This document shows, piece by piece, positions 34,759 through 46,274 of a DNA stretch of 64,000 nucleotides. The notes under the pieces were generated by a model. It did no database searches. It was not told the origin of the DNA and saw only the letters and a list, made by a program, of their open reading frames with translations. Both the position numbers and the translations under genes were made by a program. Source of the DNA: Cavia porcellus (taxonomy: Eukaryota; Chordata; Mammalia; Rodentia; Caviidae); the NCBI RefSeq assembly GCF_034190915.1, contig NW_026947484.1, forward strand, positions 206,224,657 to 206,288,656, written 5' to 3'. Every line of letters starts with the position of its first letter. The stretch's first letter is position 1.

Positions 34759-36693
34759 AATTCACTATCTTTTGAAATATTGTGTTGAATACTTAACCTT
34801 AAATGCTAATGTGTTTCTCTAGCCCTTCATTTGGAATTCTTTCCTAGTATAAAAGCAATCAATTTTTTCTGGCATAATGGCTCTTTAAAAAAGCTTTTTG
34901 TTTATTGCATCTGCTCCCATTATTCTGTCTTCTTATATTCTGAATTCACTCTTATACTTTATTTTCCTTTTGTTAGCTGATGTTGGCAAATCACAATGTA
35001 CTGGCAGAATGTGAGTGGAATAGTCTCCTCTTCTGTTCAAGACACATGCTCTTTAATCATATCATTTTAAGCATCAAATTTAGGGGAACTGATGGAGCAT
35101 GGGCCTTTCTCCAGGACTCTGGGAACAATTGTGCTCTCAGCAAAGAGGACCTTGCTTTCCTGACTGTTCCGCTTGTGTCTATACAGGGTTGTACCATTAG
35201 ATGCAGAAGCTAGGGTGTGATGACACTAGCTATTCCATCCAACTGCAGTAGATAACTGGTGGATAATTGTGTGGGAAATTTCAGGGAAGAAAGGACTCTG
35301 AGACTAGCTTTCTTACTTCCTGTTGGTCCTGTTTCATAACTCTTTCCTTTTTAAAGAAAGAAATGCTTTATATTTTTGAAAACTTCAGAATAGAATTTTG
35401 GGGCTAATTCTTGACTAGTTTGTAAAAAAATATAATGATCTCCCATTTTTCTCATTTTCCTAAATTCTTAGAGGAACTGACTTGGCAGTAAGTGTGGAAT
35501 CTAGTTGCTTCTCTTTTCCCAAGAAATTCTCAGAAGACCTTTCTTCAGAAATACCGACTTATCTTACGCCCACTCCTTGTTACTAATGCTCAATGAGAAA
35601 GTTGGCAATGCTACAGCAGGCAGCTAACAGCATTTGGGCATGAGTGGTTTGTAGATGTTGAGAATGCAATATTTCAAAATAGAGATGAGTGGAAAAGCCA
35701 AATTCAAATTGATAAGAAGACTGTGCATGTGCTTCATTTAACTTTAGACAGATTTTTGACTACTTATGTCATATGCAAATTTGTACAACAATGCTTGAAA
35801 TTGGATTTCCATCTCACTTAATTAGATTAATATAAGACTTGCATAATAATCAGCAGTTAGTAGTTTTGCTGCTATTGGCCTTCAAAATTTTAAAGTGATT
35901 TCTGATTTTGAAGATTGGTGTGTTTCAGGGAAATGAGGTCAACTGGTTTGGGTTTGGGTGTAGCTATGGTTTGTTTTACTTGTATAGGTATGGTCCAACT
36001 AAAAGACTTTAATTTTTTTAATTCAGTTCGAGGGAAGTAAAAATAGATTGTCTATAAAAATTCTTAAAAGTGAGTAAGGATTATTTTAAAATTAAAGGCT
36101 GATTTTTAATAATAATAATATGTACTATTTTTTTTCTTGAGTTTTAAAGAAGATGTGTAATGAATCCTTACTGCATGTTTTGTTTTCACTATGAATTATG
36201 GAATTTAAAATCTATTATAATTACAGTTAGTGTTTGTGCTCCAGGTTTTAGATATCTGCAGTGCATGGCCTGTAAGGAGAACAGCTTTCCATAATTATAA
36301 AGGACAAGGAAGATTGCTTTCAGAAAATGGAATGGTGGAACAGATGATTACACATAAAATTCCAGGCAAGAAGACAATGACAGTGTTGAGAGAGAGCACA
36401 CAATAGCTCAAGAAATCAACACTAAGAACTCATTTAGAAGTCAGGAAAACCTCAGAAGCATTTACCAAAACAGACAGCAGCCCTGTAGAGCTCCATTAAG
36501 CACAAGGCAAGTATGATGCTCCTTCTTGTCCCTGTTGCGAAGGTTTTCATTTGCAGATAGGTGATAATTTTAAATAAGACTTTCCTAAGTACCGATTTCT
36601 ACCAGGAAATTGAGTTCCACGGTGGGCTACAGGAGTGTTAGGCCACTCTGGACTCTCAGATGTGCAGTTCCAATTTGGATTTAAAGGTAACAT
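34759..36693. other. Anonymous DNA
   Basis: About 1.9 kb with no recognised exon or repeat. A 77-codon open frame at 34980-35213 (plus) has no motif. A short TAA run lies near 36107-36120. Confidence 0.5.
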
Positions 36694-37060
36694 GCAGTGG
36701 AAATGGAAAGAGTTCAAGGCTTACAGGTAACAACTCCAGGTCTGCCTTTGCTGCTAAGTAAGCAGCCTTTTGATGCCTCATCTAATTCATTTATTAAGCA
36801 GGATTATAATACCACACTGTGTTAAATTGACTCACCTCAACTTTCCTGGATCTTGGAGATTTTATCTGAAAAATGAGATTATTTTATGGCTCTAAGGAAT
36901 ATCTCAGTAAAGGAACTTCACTGTTCTGTGTAAGCTAAATCTCAATTACCTCCCCATTCTTCATATCCTGGATCTGCTGATTGCCTATATGTTTGCTAGG
37001 GTATTTATGATGATTAAATGAGACCATGTACAGGTAATTGTTTAAAAAGGTATAAGAGAC
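36694..37060 (+). mobile_element. MIR SINE remnant, interrupted
   Basis: The first part shows 'cttttgatgcctcatctaat' and 'aagcaggattataatacc', matching the 'cctcagtttcctcatctg...aataatacc' core of MIR. The final part ('atgatgattaaatgagacca' near 37010) matches the 'gaggattaaatgagat' block. About 170 bp of unrelated text separates the two, suggesting an old insertion or two different MIRs. Confidence 0.5.
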
Positions 37061-37699
37061 AACCTAGAGTCAAGATGGGAATCTTATTTTTAAGTTAATT
37101 TGCCTTGCCACAAATTCTAGTATTTGGTTATAGCATTTATAAATCACACTTGCAGTCTGAAGTGCAACTCTAGGAGAAATTCTTTTACTCTAAAATGATT
37201 AAGAATTTGTCTTCTGGTTGGTCTAATCCAGGTCCATACTGTCTTAATGTTGTGCAAGCATGTGAATGACCATACTCAAACTGGAGTAGAAGGAGTGATA
37301 ATGAAAGAGTTTTATTCCTCTTTCATCAGTGGGAGAAATTTAATACCTCTTTCTTTCTTTCTTTAATAGGCCTCTGCAACATTAAGGAAAGATGCTGCAA
37401 CATTTCCTTTATTGAGGTTTTGGATGGTTTATAGCTTCAACAACTAAATTATTGACAAGACAAATATACATTTTATCTTACCTGTTATGTAAAAATCTAT
37501 GTAACCTAGATATTTTTCATTTAACAAAGTTTCAGTCTAAGTGGATTTTTGAAAATCTGTGAATGGCTGAGATTTCCTTAAATTTTATAGTCTAAATTAT
37601 TAGTAGTATACCTAGAAATGTCCACAAAAATCTATAAAAACAAATTTTATTATTAAGTATGTGCTTAAAATATGTGTTTAAATATGTGTTTGGATGGTA
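37061..37699. other. Anonymous DNA
   Basis: No feature recognised; a short TTTC run lies at about 37350-37364. Confidence 0.5.
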
Positions 37700-37782
37700 T
37701 TTACTCTTTTGGCTTCTTACACTAGGGAGGCAATACAATGTTTACACATGCAAATCTGATTTATTTCACTTCTGAAATTAGA
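37700..37782 (-). mobile_element. L1 3' UTR scrap
   Basis: 'acactagggaggcaatacaa' and 'aatctgatttatttcactt' match the reverse complement of the region just after ORF2 in the local L1 family (compare 62465-62520, and 38985-39040 in the other orientation). Confidence 0.55.
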
Positions 37783-38354
37783 GTTATGAAATTTCTCTTC
37801 TGAAATCAGGTCAGAGTTATGACAGTGGTGATATGTATGTTTGCATTTAATTGAGAAGTGATAGATGTGATTTATAGGTGCCTTATGGATCATGCAGGCA
37901 TAATGAGGTCACCAACATTTTCTACAACCTTGACAGTGTGCTGAAGACTCATAGAACCACATATACACAGAGAATAATGTCTTGAGGTTCTTTTACAGGC
38001 TGAGCACAGAGTGGAAAGAAGTAAAAGGAGCTTTGTACATATCAAAGGTTTCCAAATTGGATGACTGAGTTGGTAGGGATAAAAAAAATAGTAGGCTTTG
38101 CAGGAAAGGTGAGCTTTTTCATTAGGACAAATGGTTTCTGAGAAAGCTGTGAGATCCCCCAACATGAGTGGCAGTAGCTTCTCAGAGTTATGTGTACCTC
38201 AAGTGGAGTCTGTACTTGATGAGTAAAGTTAGGGTTGGGATTCCGTAGTTTAGCTTGCAAGGGGTCACCTATGGAAGGACATGAACACTGCAATAAGATG
38301 TGCAAAGAGATTCTTGTACCAGAGTTGATATTAAACAGAGGTAGGTTGGCTGTG
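37783..38354. other. Anonymous DNA
   Basis: No repeat recognised. Overlapping minus-strand open frames of 87-91 codons (37890-38305) lack recognised motifs. Confidence 0.45.
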
Positions 38355-38905
38355 ATTATAATGGGATTTCCTTTTTAGGTGATCTATTTCTTTTCTCTAA
38401 CAGGTTTTAATATTCTGTTCTTGTGATGGGTTTCTGAAATCTTGATATTATATGTCTTGGTGTAGTTTTATTTTGGCCATGGCTGTTTGAACTTCTATAT
38501 ACTTCATTTCTTTGTATGTCAAATTCTTTATACATGCATGGGAAATTTTCTGCCATTATTTCCGTGAAGAATGATTTATAACATTTGCTGGTCTCCAACT
38601 TTCTCATTGACTACAGTCAAGCTTATGTTATTTTTCTTTGTTTCATCTTGTAGCTACTGGATTGAATTTTCATGGTCTCCTACTGCTTTTAAGACATTTT
38701 TATTTTCATGATTACTAGCTTCAATTCTGTCTTCAAGATCTGATAGTATATCTTCTCTTTTGTTCAATTTTTTGTATATACTTTCAAAGGAGTTTTTAAT
38801 TCTTGGATTTCTATTTGGATCTGTTCCATGGATTCAATTTCTTTCCTATGTTGGGAATTTTTCACTTTCATCATTTCTCTAAGCTCATTTCTTCCTTATA
38901 CAATA
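38355..38905 (-). pseudogene. L1/HAL1 ORF1 fragment
   Basis: The reverse strand reads through L1 ORF1 from the coiled coil (about 38905-38650) to the RNA-binding region (38407-38607, with 'TPRHIISRFQKPITRTEY'). It parallels the ORF1 at 54630-55180. It ends abruptly at about 38905, where sequence of the opposite orientation begins. Dead: short and interrupted. Confidence 0.8.
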
Positions 38906-39375
38906 TAGTGCTAAGCTATAATGAAGATAAACTTGAGATATTTATAAGATAATAGATACAACTTGAGACCATACTCCAAAGTGAAATAAATCAGATTTAC
39001 ACAGGTAAACTTTGTATTGTCTTCCTAGTGTAAGAAGCTAAAATAGTAAATAACATTCAAAATGTACAACAGATACTATGCTTGGGAAAAAACTGTTCAA
39101 AAGGAAAGAGAATCTGAGTTGGGATAAAGCAGAAAAGGAGGAAGGGAAAAGGAAACAATATACAAAATAATACTAATAACTGCTATTAGTTCATTGAAAA
39201 GAAGGGCTTTGCCTATGTTGTTTCATCATTTTTTCATGCCTATATCTTATAATATGAGCAGCTACTTTGCATATAACAATACACAATATATTAACCATTG
39301 TTAGTCTCCTACAATCTTGTTTTGAAATTTTGTACTATTGTTTTTATTGGGTTTTCTTGTTGAAATAAAATATAG
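38906..39375 (+). mobile_element. L1/HAL1 3' UTR fragment
   Basis: Begins in the ORF2-end region ('tacaacttgagaccatactc', 'agtgaaataaatcagattta') and continues into the family's 3' UTR units ('gcagctactttgcatataac', 'tattaaccattgttagtctc'). It ends near 39375 without an obvious tail. With the minus-strand ORF1 piece before it, this looks like a single 5'-inverted insertion. Confidence 0.65.
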
Positions 39376-39837
39376 AGGCAACACTGAATGAAGAGGAAAA
39401 ATTTACAGGAAACAAATTGGGGTGTAACCCTGACCAGAAGCAACTAATTGCATGTTTTCATTTTGAGGAGTTAGCATATTTTGTACTTTTTTCTTCTAAT
39501 ATTTTTCCTCATTAGCTGGGAGTGGATCAGCGCATCACTATTTTCAACTTCTCTAGAGTATTGCCACCTTCTTAATGAAGCCTTCAGTGACTGTCTCACT
39601 TGAAACTGCAATCTCCTCCATAGTTAGCACTTTCTTGCCTCCAACCTTACATTATTTTCTGATATACTCTAAGTTAAAACCAATGCATTGTTTATTGTCT
39701 ATGATTTGCTTAATATCAATATCTATTCATTGGAATTGTGAGCTCCACATGGATGGGAATTTTTGTTGACTTTGTACTTTTGGAATCTCCAAGACTACCT
39801 AGTACATGACAGAAGCTGCAAAATGCTTGTTAGGATC
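39376..39837. other. Anonymous DNA
   Basis: No feature recognised. Confidence 0.5.
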
Positions 39838-40190
39838 ATGTGTGGGGTTATGTGAGCCAAATATACAAGTCTTATATGAGCACCCCCCTTCAGAAAACAG
39901 GAGGACACACTTTTGGGGAGTAAGTGGAAAAAGACTTTACTCTAAAATTTTATAGCAGGGAATTTGAGGCCATTGTGACTAGTGAATGTTTAAAGAAGAC
40001 AAATGGTGAAGTCATTTGTCTTCCAGAGAGGATAATTTAGAATATTAATGGGGCTGCTGATAAGTTAGTCAAGAAAATTAAGCATGTGCTTGCAGCATTT
40101 GTGTGGTGGAGATTGATGGGGAGAACAGGCTGGAGGGACAGCAGCAAGTCTGCGAAGCAAGCCGGCTGCACTCAGTTCTGCTGATCATAC
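39838..40190 (-). mobile_element. Possible retroviral LTR
   Basis: Read on the minus strand, a 'tagagtaaagtctttttcc' segment, a C/T-rich 'acttactccccaaaagtgt' stretch and 'ctcatataagacttg' resemble the R-U5 end of a rodent LTR. No edges or target duplication were found, so this is tentative. Confidence 0.3.
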
Positions 40191-40645
40191 TGCTCTCTTT
40201 CCACTCAAGGGTACTGTGGATGGTAGGTCAATCCTGGCTTAAGCAGTATTATTGAGCAATCATTTGAACTCAGAGAAATGAAGGGTTAGACCAGAAAAAC
40301 TACTTGAGTTTAGGAAATGAAGAGAATAAATAGTTTAAATTTAGAAAGTTAGAAATTAAATAGTTTTAGAAAATAATAATGTTCAAATACTGTGACTAAA
40401 AATTTAAAAATAATTTAAGGATAGGTAGAAACACATGGAGGATTAAAATAAATTTTTAACTGTGGAACTTTAAAGGAATACAAAGTAGTTGTGGGAAAGA
40501 TCTTGGATCCTCAAAAGGCCCAGCTGGCTCATGAACTTCTTTGAAATATACTTTCCCTTTGGGAAGTCTCCAGGGTTTTGGATCCAGTGTAAAAGGACTG
40601 TGCAAGGTCATAGGGAAGGACTTAGTTATTTCCTAGTCCTTCTTG
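40191..40645. other. Anonymous DNA
   Basis: No feature recognised. The region is A/T-rich with a 74-codon open frame (40489-40713) that has no motif. Confidence 0.5.
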
Positions 40646-40885
40646 CTGTCTTAGTTACTTCTACTGTCTTAGTTACTTCTTGCCGTGACAAAATACTCAA
40701 CACCCAAAGTTAAAGAAGAAAAGTTTTGTTGTAACTCACAGTTTTTAGAGGTTTCAGTCCACAGTTGGTTGGCTCCCAGGCAGGACGGCAGGGCAGAAGT
40801 GCCTCATGGAGGAGGAACAGTTCATGACAGATAAAACACAGTAAAATAGCAAAATATAGAAGCAGCAGTGAAACGTGACAAGAGA
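40646..40885 (-). mobile_element. MaLR-type LTR, partial
   Basis: Begins with a small tandem duplication of 'ctgtcttagttacttct', then 'gccgtgacaaaatactcaac', 'aactcacagtttttagaggt' and 'ttcagtccacagttggttgg'. This is the reverse complement of a MaLR LTR 3' part. The remainder is lost or too decayed. Confidence 0.7.
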
Positions 40886-40886
40886 A

Positions 40887-40936
40887 GCCCTCCCAAGTGC
40901 TGGGATTACAGCCTCATGCCACCACAGCCAGCCATG
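40887..40936 (-). mobile_element. B1-like SINE head fragment
   Basis: 'cccaagtgctgggattacag' followed by 'ccaccacagccagcc' is the reverse complement of the 5' end of a 7SL-derived SINE. Only about 50 bp remain. Confidence 0.65.
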
Positions 40937-41411
40937 CTTCATTTGTTAATCTAATCTGTAACTACAAAATGTGGACAGTGAGGCTAACACAGGGCTTCTT
41001 CTTTCTTAACCAGAGAAACCATTCTACTGTCCCTCGCTTTTCTTCTCTTATGACTTAAAACTCTTTCCATATTTTCTTGCCGTGTTACAAAGGGTTCTTT
41101 AATTTTAAGCAAAAATATCAGTTCTTGCTCGTTTATAACAAAAAGGAATTTCTGGGCAAGGACTGACTTACCATCTACAGGACTGAGATAAGGCCCCAAT
41201 CATTAGGCCTGGAGCAGACAAGAACCAAGCAGCTCCAGGAAGACTTGGTGACCTGAATATCTGAAGCATTTTGCTCAGATTGAGGTCTCAAATTAACTTT
41301 CTCCAGCTACTTTCCATTTTTGTGTCACATAGCACATGATTCACATTCCAGAAAAGAAATATTGATTTGTTAGCTTGGCTAAAGGAAACACAAAGACTCC
41401 TTTATCCTTTT
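40937..41411. other. Anonymous DNA
   Basis: No feature recognised. A minus-strand open frame of 71 codons (40984-41199) has no motif. Confidence 0.5.
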
Positions 41412-41583
41412 CAGGATTTTTTGTTTGTTGGTTGGTTGGTTTTCTGAGACAGTGTCTTGCTACATAGTTCAGGCTCGTCTTGAACTCACTATGCATACCA
41501 GATTGGCCTCAAACTTGCAGCAATGTTCTGGCCTCAGTCACCCAAGTGCTGGGAATATAGGCATGCACTACTATGCCTGACCA
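41412..41583 (-). mobile_element. B1-like (7SL-derived) SINE
   Basis: Reverse complement of a full B1 monomer: T/G-rich tail (including a GGTT run), 'tgagacagtgtcttgctaca', 'cttgaactcactatgcatac', 'cccaagtgctgggaatatag' and 'catgcactactatgcctgac'. Confidence 0.9.
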
Positions 41584-42182
41584 AAGGTTCTAACGAACAA
41601 TTCTACGTATCTGTTCCAAAAGGGAAAAATACTCCTCAAAGAAACTGAATTATATGAAATGGACAGCAGGCAGAAAAAATTAGCCAGTATAAAAAAGAAC
41701 TATAATCTGAGAGCCCTAAAAGAAAAGAAAACTTTTATGATAGGTGGCCATAACAGTTTAATTTCTGAGCTATGTAATTTTTCTTGGATACTTCTAACCT
41801 TTTGATGCTTTCTTCCACAGTTTATGAGGGTTCCAGTTGAAAATTAGTTGGCTCTTTTTTGATGTATTCTGTGATGAAATTATGGTACTTCACAGCTCTC
41901 ATATGCTAATCTGTAGCTGGATAAAAATAAGGAAAATTATTAAACTTCTAGTGACCCAGAGCCGCCATACCCAACAGTGTTAAAGTCTTTGCTTTATTAG
42001 AATATTTTTATCATATTGCTTGTCAGTGGAAATCTGGCTTCAGCTTTATCCATATTCAAGAAGAGTTTTCCTACTATGAGGAGACTGTTTTTGCTAGTTT
42101 TTTTTTCCTTAAAAATGTTGTGTAACAAATACTTCCATTTTAGTTGCTTAAAACTGAGGGCTCAGAACCTACACAAAGCCAG
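41584..42182. other. Anonymous DNA
   Basis: No feature recognised. Confidence 0.5.
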
Positions 42183-42540
42183 ACTGGACATTCTGCTACA
42201 ATAAAGAAGCTTTATTGGGTGACAGGGTGGGAGGCGGGGAGTTGACTGCATTGCAGACCAAGACAGCTGCCATTTGGCTTGGGGAAAAAAAAGGGTTTTT
42301 AAGGGTTGTTGGGGGCCTCTGAAGGTGAGCCAGGTGTGAGCAGCGGAGTGTGACACAGTCATCAGCAGGTATCCTCCTGAGCAAGGTTGACTTTTGCATT
42401 TGGAACACTTCTGGGATATTTCTTTCCTTACAGCCCAAGCATGAACAGGTTGCCCACCTGGGAAGTTTCTTGTCTTGCAACCCACGTATGAACAGGCTGA
42501 CCTGTTCCACAGGAGACAGGGAGACCATGTAATAACAATG
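42183..42540 (-). mobile_element. Retroviral solo LTR with internal repeat
   Basis: On the minus strand a GC-richer ~360-bp block ends in a polyadenylation signal within 'cacccaataaagcttcttta', preceded by a C-rich 'tccccgcctcccaccctg' and a 'cttaaaaaccc' promoter-like spot. Near its 5' side an ~47-bp unit is present twice in tandem ('cctgttcatacgtgggttgc' and 'cctgttcatgcttgggctgt'). These are typical LTR features. No target duplication could be fixed, so both edges are approximate. Minus-strand open frames of 107 and 118 codons here are by-products of its composition. Confidence 0.6.
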
Positions 42541-43525
42541 TTTATTTTTCATTCATTGCTTTGCAGTCTAGTGTTTCTGATAGGCTCCACTGGTAGGTAA
42601 CTGGGAGTAGTGGGGATTGGCTGAGCTTGGCTTTAAGTTGTTGGCTGGGTTCAGATATGGTCTGAATGTATCCTTGTTCTGGAACTAGTGGTGCACTAAG
42701 GTAGACTCTTCTCACAGTGGATACAGATGTGTGAGGGGAATGGTGAAATATGCCAGACTTTTTAAGGCCATTAATATGTAACCGATGTGTACCATTCCTG
42801 TCCATCCTTTACTTGCAAAAGGAAGTCAGGTAACCCAGCCTGGTAGCAGAGAAGCCAATATATTTTATATACCATATTTCTCTTGCAGTGTGTCTCACCT
42901 GTCATTTGCAATAATGGATTTTGATTATCTTTATGAAACCTTTGGTTGTAGATCACTTAATTATTTTAAGTGATAAATAATTATCACTTTGGTTGTCATC
43001 ACTTAATTATTAAGGTCATATTCAAGGTGTATAAAACCAGGTATGGAAGCTTTAACAGAATGTCATATGTGTCTGAGTGTATGAATATGGAACATTTTAT
43101 CCTTTTGTAGTTCCCAAATTATACACATTGCAAATAAAATAATTTATGTCAAAAAGTTATTAGGCAGTATATACAGAAATATAACTATGCACTCAAACAG
43201 AAATGATACAAGAGGAATTCATAACCATTTTCATGTTTTTTCCTGAAATGGCCTCCATCAAAACTAACACTGTAAATGTGTGTGCAGCTTGTGAAGTTGG
43301 AAGGTATCAGAGTGATTTATTCTAATATACTTTCAGAGCACTGTATATATACTTGCTAGTTTCAACATTTAATCTCAGTTGTAGTACACAGAATTTCTAT
43401 TTTGAGATTCAATATGTTGCCTCCCCTCTTTGTTTTAACCTATAAAATGGAAACAACAATAATATTCACAGTCATACAAAACAATACTGCTACATTACTC
43501 CAAAGATAAATGATTTTTTAAGAAA
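42541..43525. other. Unassigned DNA flanking the LTR
   Basis: Positions 42541-42960 are GC-richer and give minus-strand open frames of 61 and 87 codons. They could be retroviral flank or ordinary DNA, and no viral protein motif was recognised. Around 42953-43010 a short imperfect inverted/direct repeat of 'atcacttaattatt' is seen. The rest shows nothing. Confidence 0.35.
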
Positions 43526-43605
43526 AAAATTTTTGAATGCAGCATGTTGTTATCTATCTGTAAAGAAATAACTGGATCATCATTAGAAGTTGAACAAAAC
43601 TGGGG
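43526..43605 (+). repeat. Dispersed ~75-bp repeat, copy A
   Basis: The text from 'gaatgcagcatgttgttatc' through 'gtaaagaaataactgg' to 'gaacaaaactg' recurs at 45687-45762 with few changes. The family is not identified. Confidence 0.7.
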
Positions 43606-43663
43606 TAAATCAAGCACCTCAACAATTGAATACATGCAGGAATGTGGAATAATATTTTATGAT

Positions 43664-44112
43664 GTTTTACTTTCCTATAACTACTGTAATAAATGACCAC
43701 AAACTTGGTGGTTTAAAAAACAGAAAGTTATTCCTGTGCAATTCTAGAAGTTAGATGCCCCAAATCAAGGTCTGCACTTTCTCCAAGTGTCCTATATATG
43801 TCCTACCTTTGTATGCCTTTCTTTGTCATATGGTGTCTCTTGACAATCTGTCATTCCCTTGGCTTATAATTGTATCATCCTGGCCTTACCCTCCATTTAC
43901 CCTTCCTCCATGGTGTCTATGTGTTTCCAAACTGCTCTCCCTTTAATAAGAACATCTGTCATTAGTCTTAAGTTCCCATCTAATTCAGTATGAGTTCATC
44001 TTTTTTGGATTACATCTGCTAAAACCATCTTTCCAGATAAAGTTGCATTCATTGGTGCCAAGGATTAGGACTCAAGCATATCTTTTTGGAGAAAATATTC
44101 AACTGACTACAG
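43664..44112 (-). mobile_element. ERVL/MaLR-type LTR, decayed
   Basis: Order matches the reverse complement of a widespread mammalian LTR: 'taactactgtaataaatgac', 'cacaaacttggtggtttaaa', 'gttcccatctaattcagtat' and 'gccaaggattaggactcaag'. About 450 bp, with an end near 'caactgactac'. Confidence 0.7.
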
Positions 44113-45215
44113 ATATATATCAGAATGAAGAGATAAGGATATAATCCTCTTAGTTGAAAAGATGTTATTAGTGCATCACCAATAAACTGAAGTTTATCAT
44201 TGCTTACTTTTTTTGAATGCAGAAAAATATTTTCTAAATAAAAAAGTACTACACACCAAGTGTGGAAGTATCAAACAAAATGATCAGAATGACTTTTCTC
44301 AACATAGTTTTCAAATAGTAATTGAATTGATGAAGGTAAATATAAAAAATAAATATAGAGACAGTAAATTTATTGAGAAATTTGAATGATTGGGCAATGT
44401 GCTAAACAAGAATATCAGTATAAAAATTCAAAAAACATTACCAAGTTAGAATATTTTCCTTTTAAAAAAGAAATTGATTAGGATATAGATGTTCCAGCAA
44501 AAGAGGAGGCTATGAATAAGAAGTAATATTGTCATTATATGTATTGTGTAAAATGATAAATTTTCAAACTGTGTAATAGTTATATCTACAGATCAAAGGA
44601 AATAGAACTGTTGTAGATAGTAACTTCAGGAAATTGACATGTTACCATGGTTTGACTTCCCACTGAAAAGTGCCTGTGTGATTGCTAAAAACTCATGAAT
44701 TTCTTAGTTCATTTTTAGCGAGATTAACAATAAAAATATTTTGAGTGAATTTCAAAGGAGATTATTTCAGAGCTTTTATTTAATCTGAAAATCATTATAA
44801 ATTTCTCACTCATAGTCTTAGTTCATCTGAAGATGGTGTTTTAAAATACCAGTGTAGGGTACAATGGCAGACAACTTGGTAAAACCTCATCTATATGTAC
44901 TCTATATCCATAGAAGAGTAGATATTGATGATTAAGTTAATATTGCATTTGCACAGTCAGTTTTTAAGAAATTTTCAGTTCCATAGGATGGTGTTAATGT
45001 GACAGATATTGGGAATTACTTTGGCTTTAGCAATAGTTAAATCTAATGTGTAGCTTGAGTAAACCATGTTGCTCAGTTGTTTGGTAAGTCACTATTCTAG
45101 ATAATTTTGTGAAATATTTTCTAGAGCTGCTAAATATCTATAATTAGATGACTATAAATGAAATTACCTATCTAATATGGGTGAGCCTGATCCAACCAGG
45201 TGAAGCTTTAAGAGC
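44113..45215. other. Anonymous AT-rich DNA
   Basis: About 1.1 kb with no recognised exon or repeat. Confidence 0.5.
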
Positions 45216-45686
45216 AAAAACTAATTGTTGCTATGTCTATCCTTGGTTTTGACTGACAGCTTTGTTTTGCCCTATTTGACTGTATTCTCTCCCCCCCAAA
45301 AAAGTAATAAGCACTAAGGAGTAATAAAATCCAAAATGTGTAAATTTTGTTGTAAAAAAGAGAGAGAATAAAAAGAAAAAAAAAGAAAAAGAGTTCTAAC
45401 GGATATAACAGCAAGTGTGTTTAGGGGTGTTGAATGGCTGACTATATCAATGTTTTTGGATCATTGAACACAGCTGTTTGCAGTCTCCCTGTTTGAATGT
45501 CCACCTTGTATTCTTTGATACTGTGATTTGAGCAACTATTTTCAAGATGATAATATGTAATCTACTAACAGGTGATTTCTTACTGTTATTTTTTTTTTTT
45601 GTAGTTCTGTATTATGTGTACCCTTACACCGCTTTGTTTTGTTTTGTGTTTTTCTCTTTTTCCTCTTAAAAAAAAAAACTAATTGT
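45216..45686 (+). mobile_element. 3'-end-only L1 with 13-bp target duplication
   Basis: Insert 45229-45673 (445 bp) is the last part of the local L1 3' UTR, starting 'tgctatgtctatccttgg' and ending in an A-tail. It is flanked by aaaaactaattgt at 45216-45228 and 45674-45686. It is very similar to the 32.77-33.2-kb block and to the 61.3-kb L1 end. Such extreme 5' truncation is common for L1. Confidence 0.95.
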
Positions 45687-45762
45687 GAATGCAGCATGTT
45701 GTTACCTACGTGTAAAGAAATAACTGGGGCATCATGGTACTAGCGGCTGAACAAAACTGTGA
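45687..45762 (+). repeat. Dispersed ~75-bp repeat, copy B
   Basis: Second copy of the element at 43526 ('gaatgcagcatgttgttacc', 'gtaaagaaataactgg', 'gctgaacaaaactg'). The L1 end at 45229 inserted directly at its left edge. From 45763 to about 46015 the DNA is anonymous. Confidence 0.7.
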
Positions 45763-46015
45763 GAGAAGGAATTCTGCCTCAAGATTGTAACATAAAATCC
45801 TGCCAGCTTTCCAGCTGTTCACCTGAACTACAAACTTAAACTTTTGCACAGTAAAGAAAAAAATTAATAGAATGAAGAATCATCTTACAGAACAGGCAAA
45901 ATCCTTGTAATAATCATATTTTCCTAGGATTAATATTTAGAATGGATAAAGAATGCAAAAAATTTAATACCCATATATTTGTTTATTTTAACAGTAATTT
46001 TGCCTATTCATAAAA

Positions 46016-46272
46016 GTGGACATTCTGTCTATAGTATCTTCTTCAGTTTCTGTCTTTAGTTCTGTAATTTTCATTGTTAAGGATTTTTTAAATCTCTTTG
46101 ATTAGGTTGATTACTAGGTTTATTTATTTGATGCTACTGTGAATAGAATTATATTTCTGATTTCTTTCTCAGAATGTTCATTATTGATGTGTAGAAAGAT
46201 ACTGATTCTTAATACTGATTTTGTATGCTGCTACTTTGATGAATTTGTTTATCACCTGTGCAAGTCTTTTGG
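46016..46272 (-). pseudogene. Old L1 ORF2 fragment (RT region)
   Basis: On the minus strand the text encodes the part of the L1 reverse transcriptase just downstream of its catalytic aspartates, e.g. 'INKFIKVAAYKISIKNQ' (46181-46378 frame). It lies opposite in orientation to the L1 starting at about 46690. Both pieces cover this RT segment, so they cannot be two halves of one inverted insertion. Confidence 0.75.
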
Positions 46273-46274
46273 CA

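Noticed and set aside
36240..36520. Exon-like segment ending in 'acaaggcaagtatg'
   Set aside because: A single weak donor-like site without an acceptor, frame or conservation evidence is not enough.
42162..42552. 107- and 118-codon minus-strand frames
   Set aside because: They overlap in two frames across a GC-richer LTR and show no protein motif; chance openness is the simpler view.
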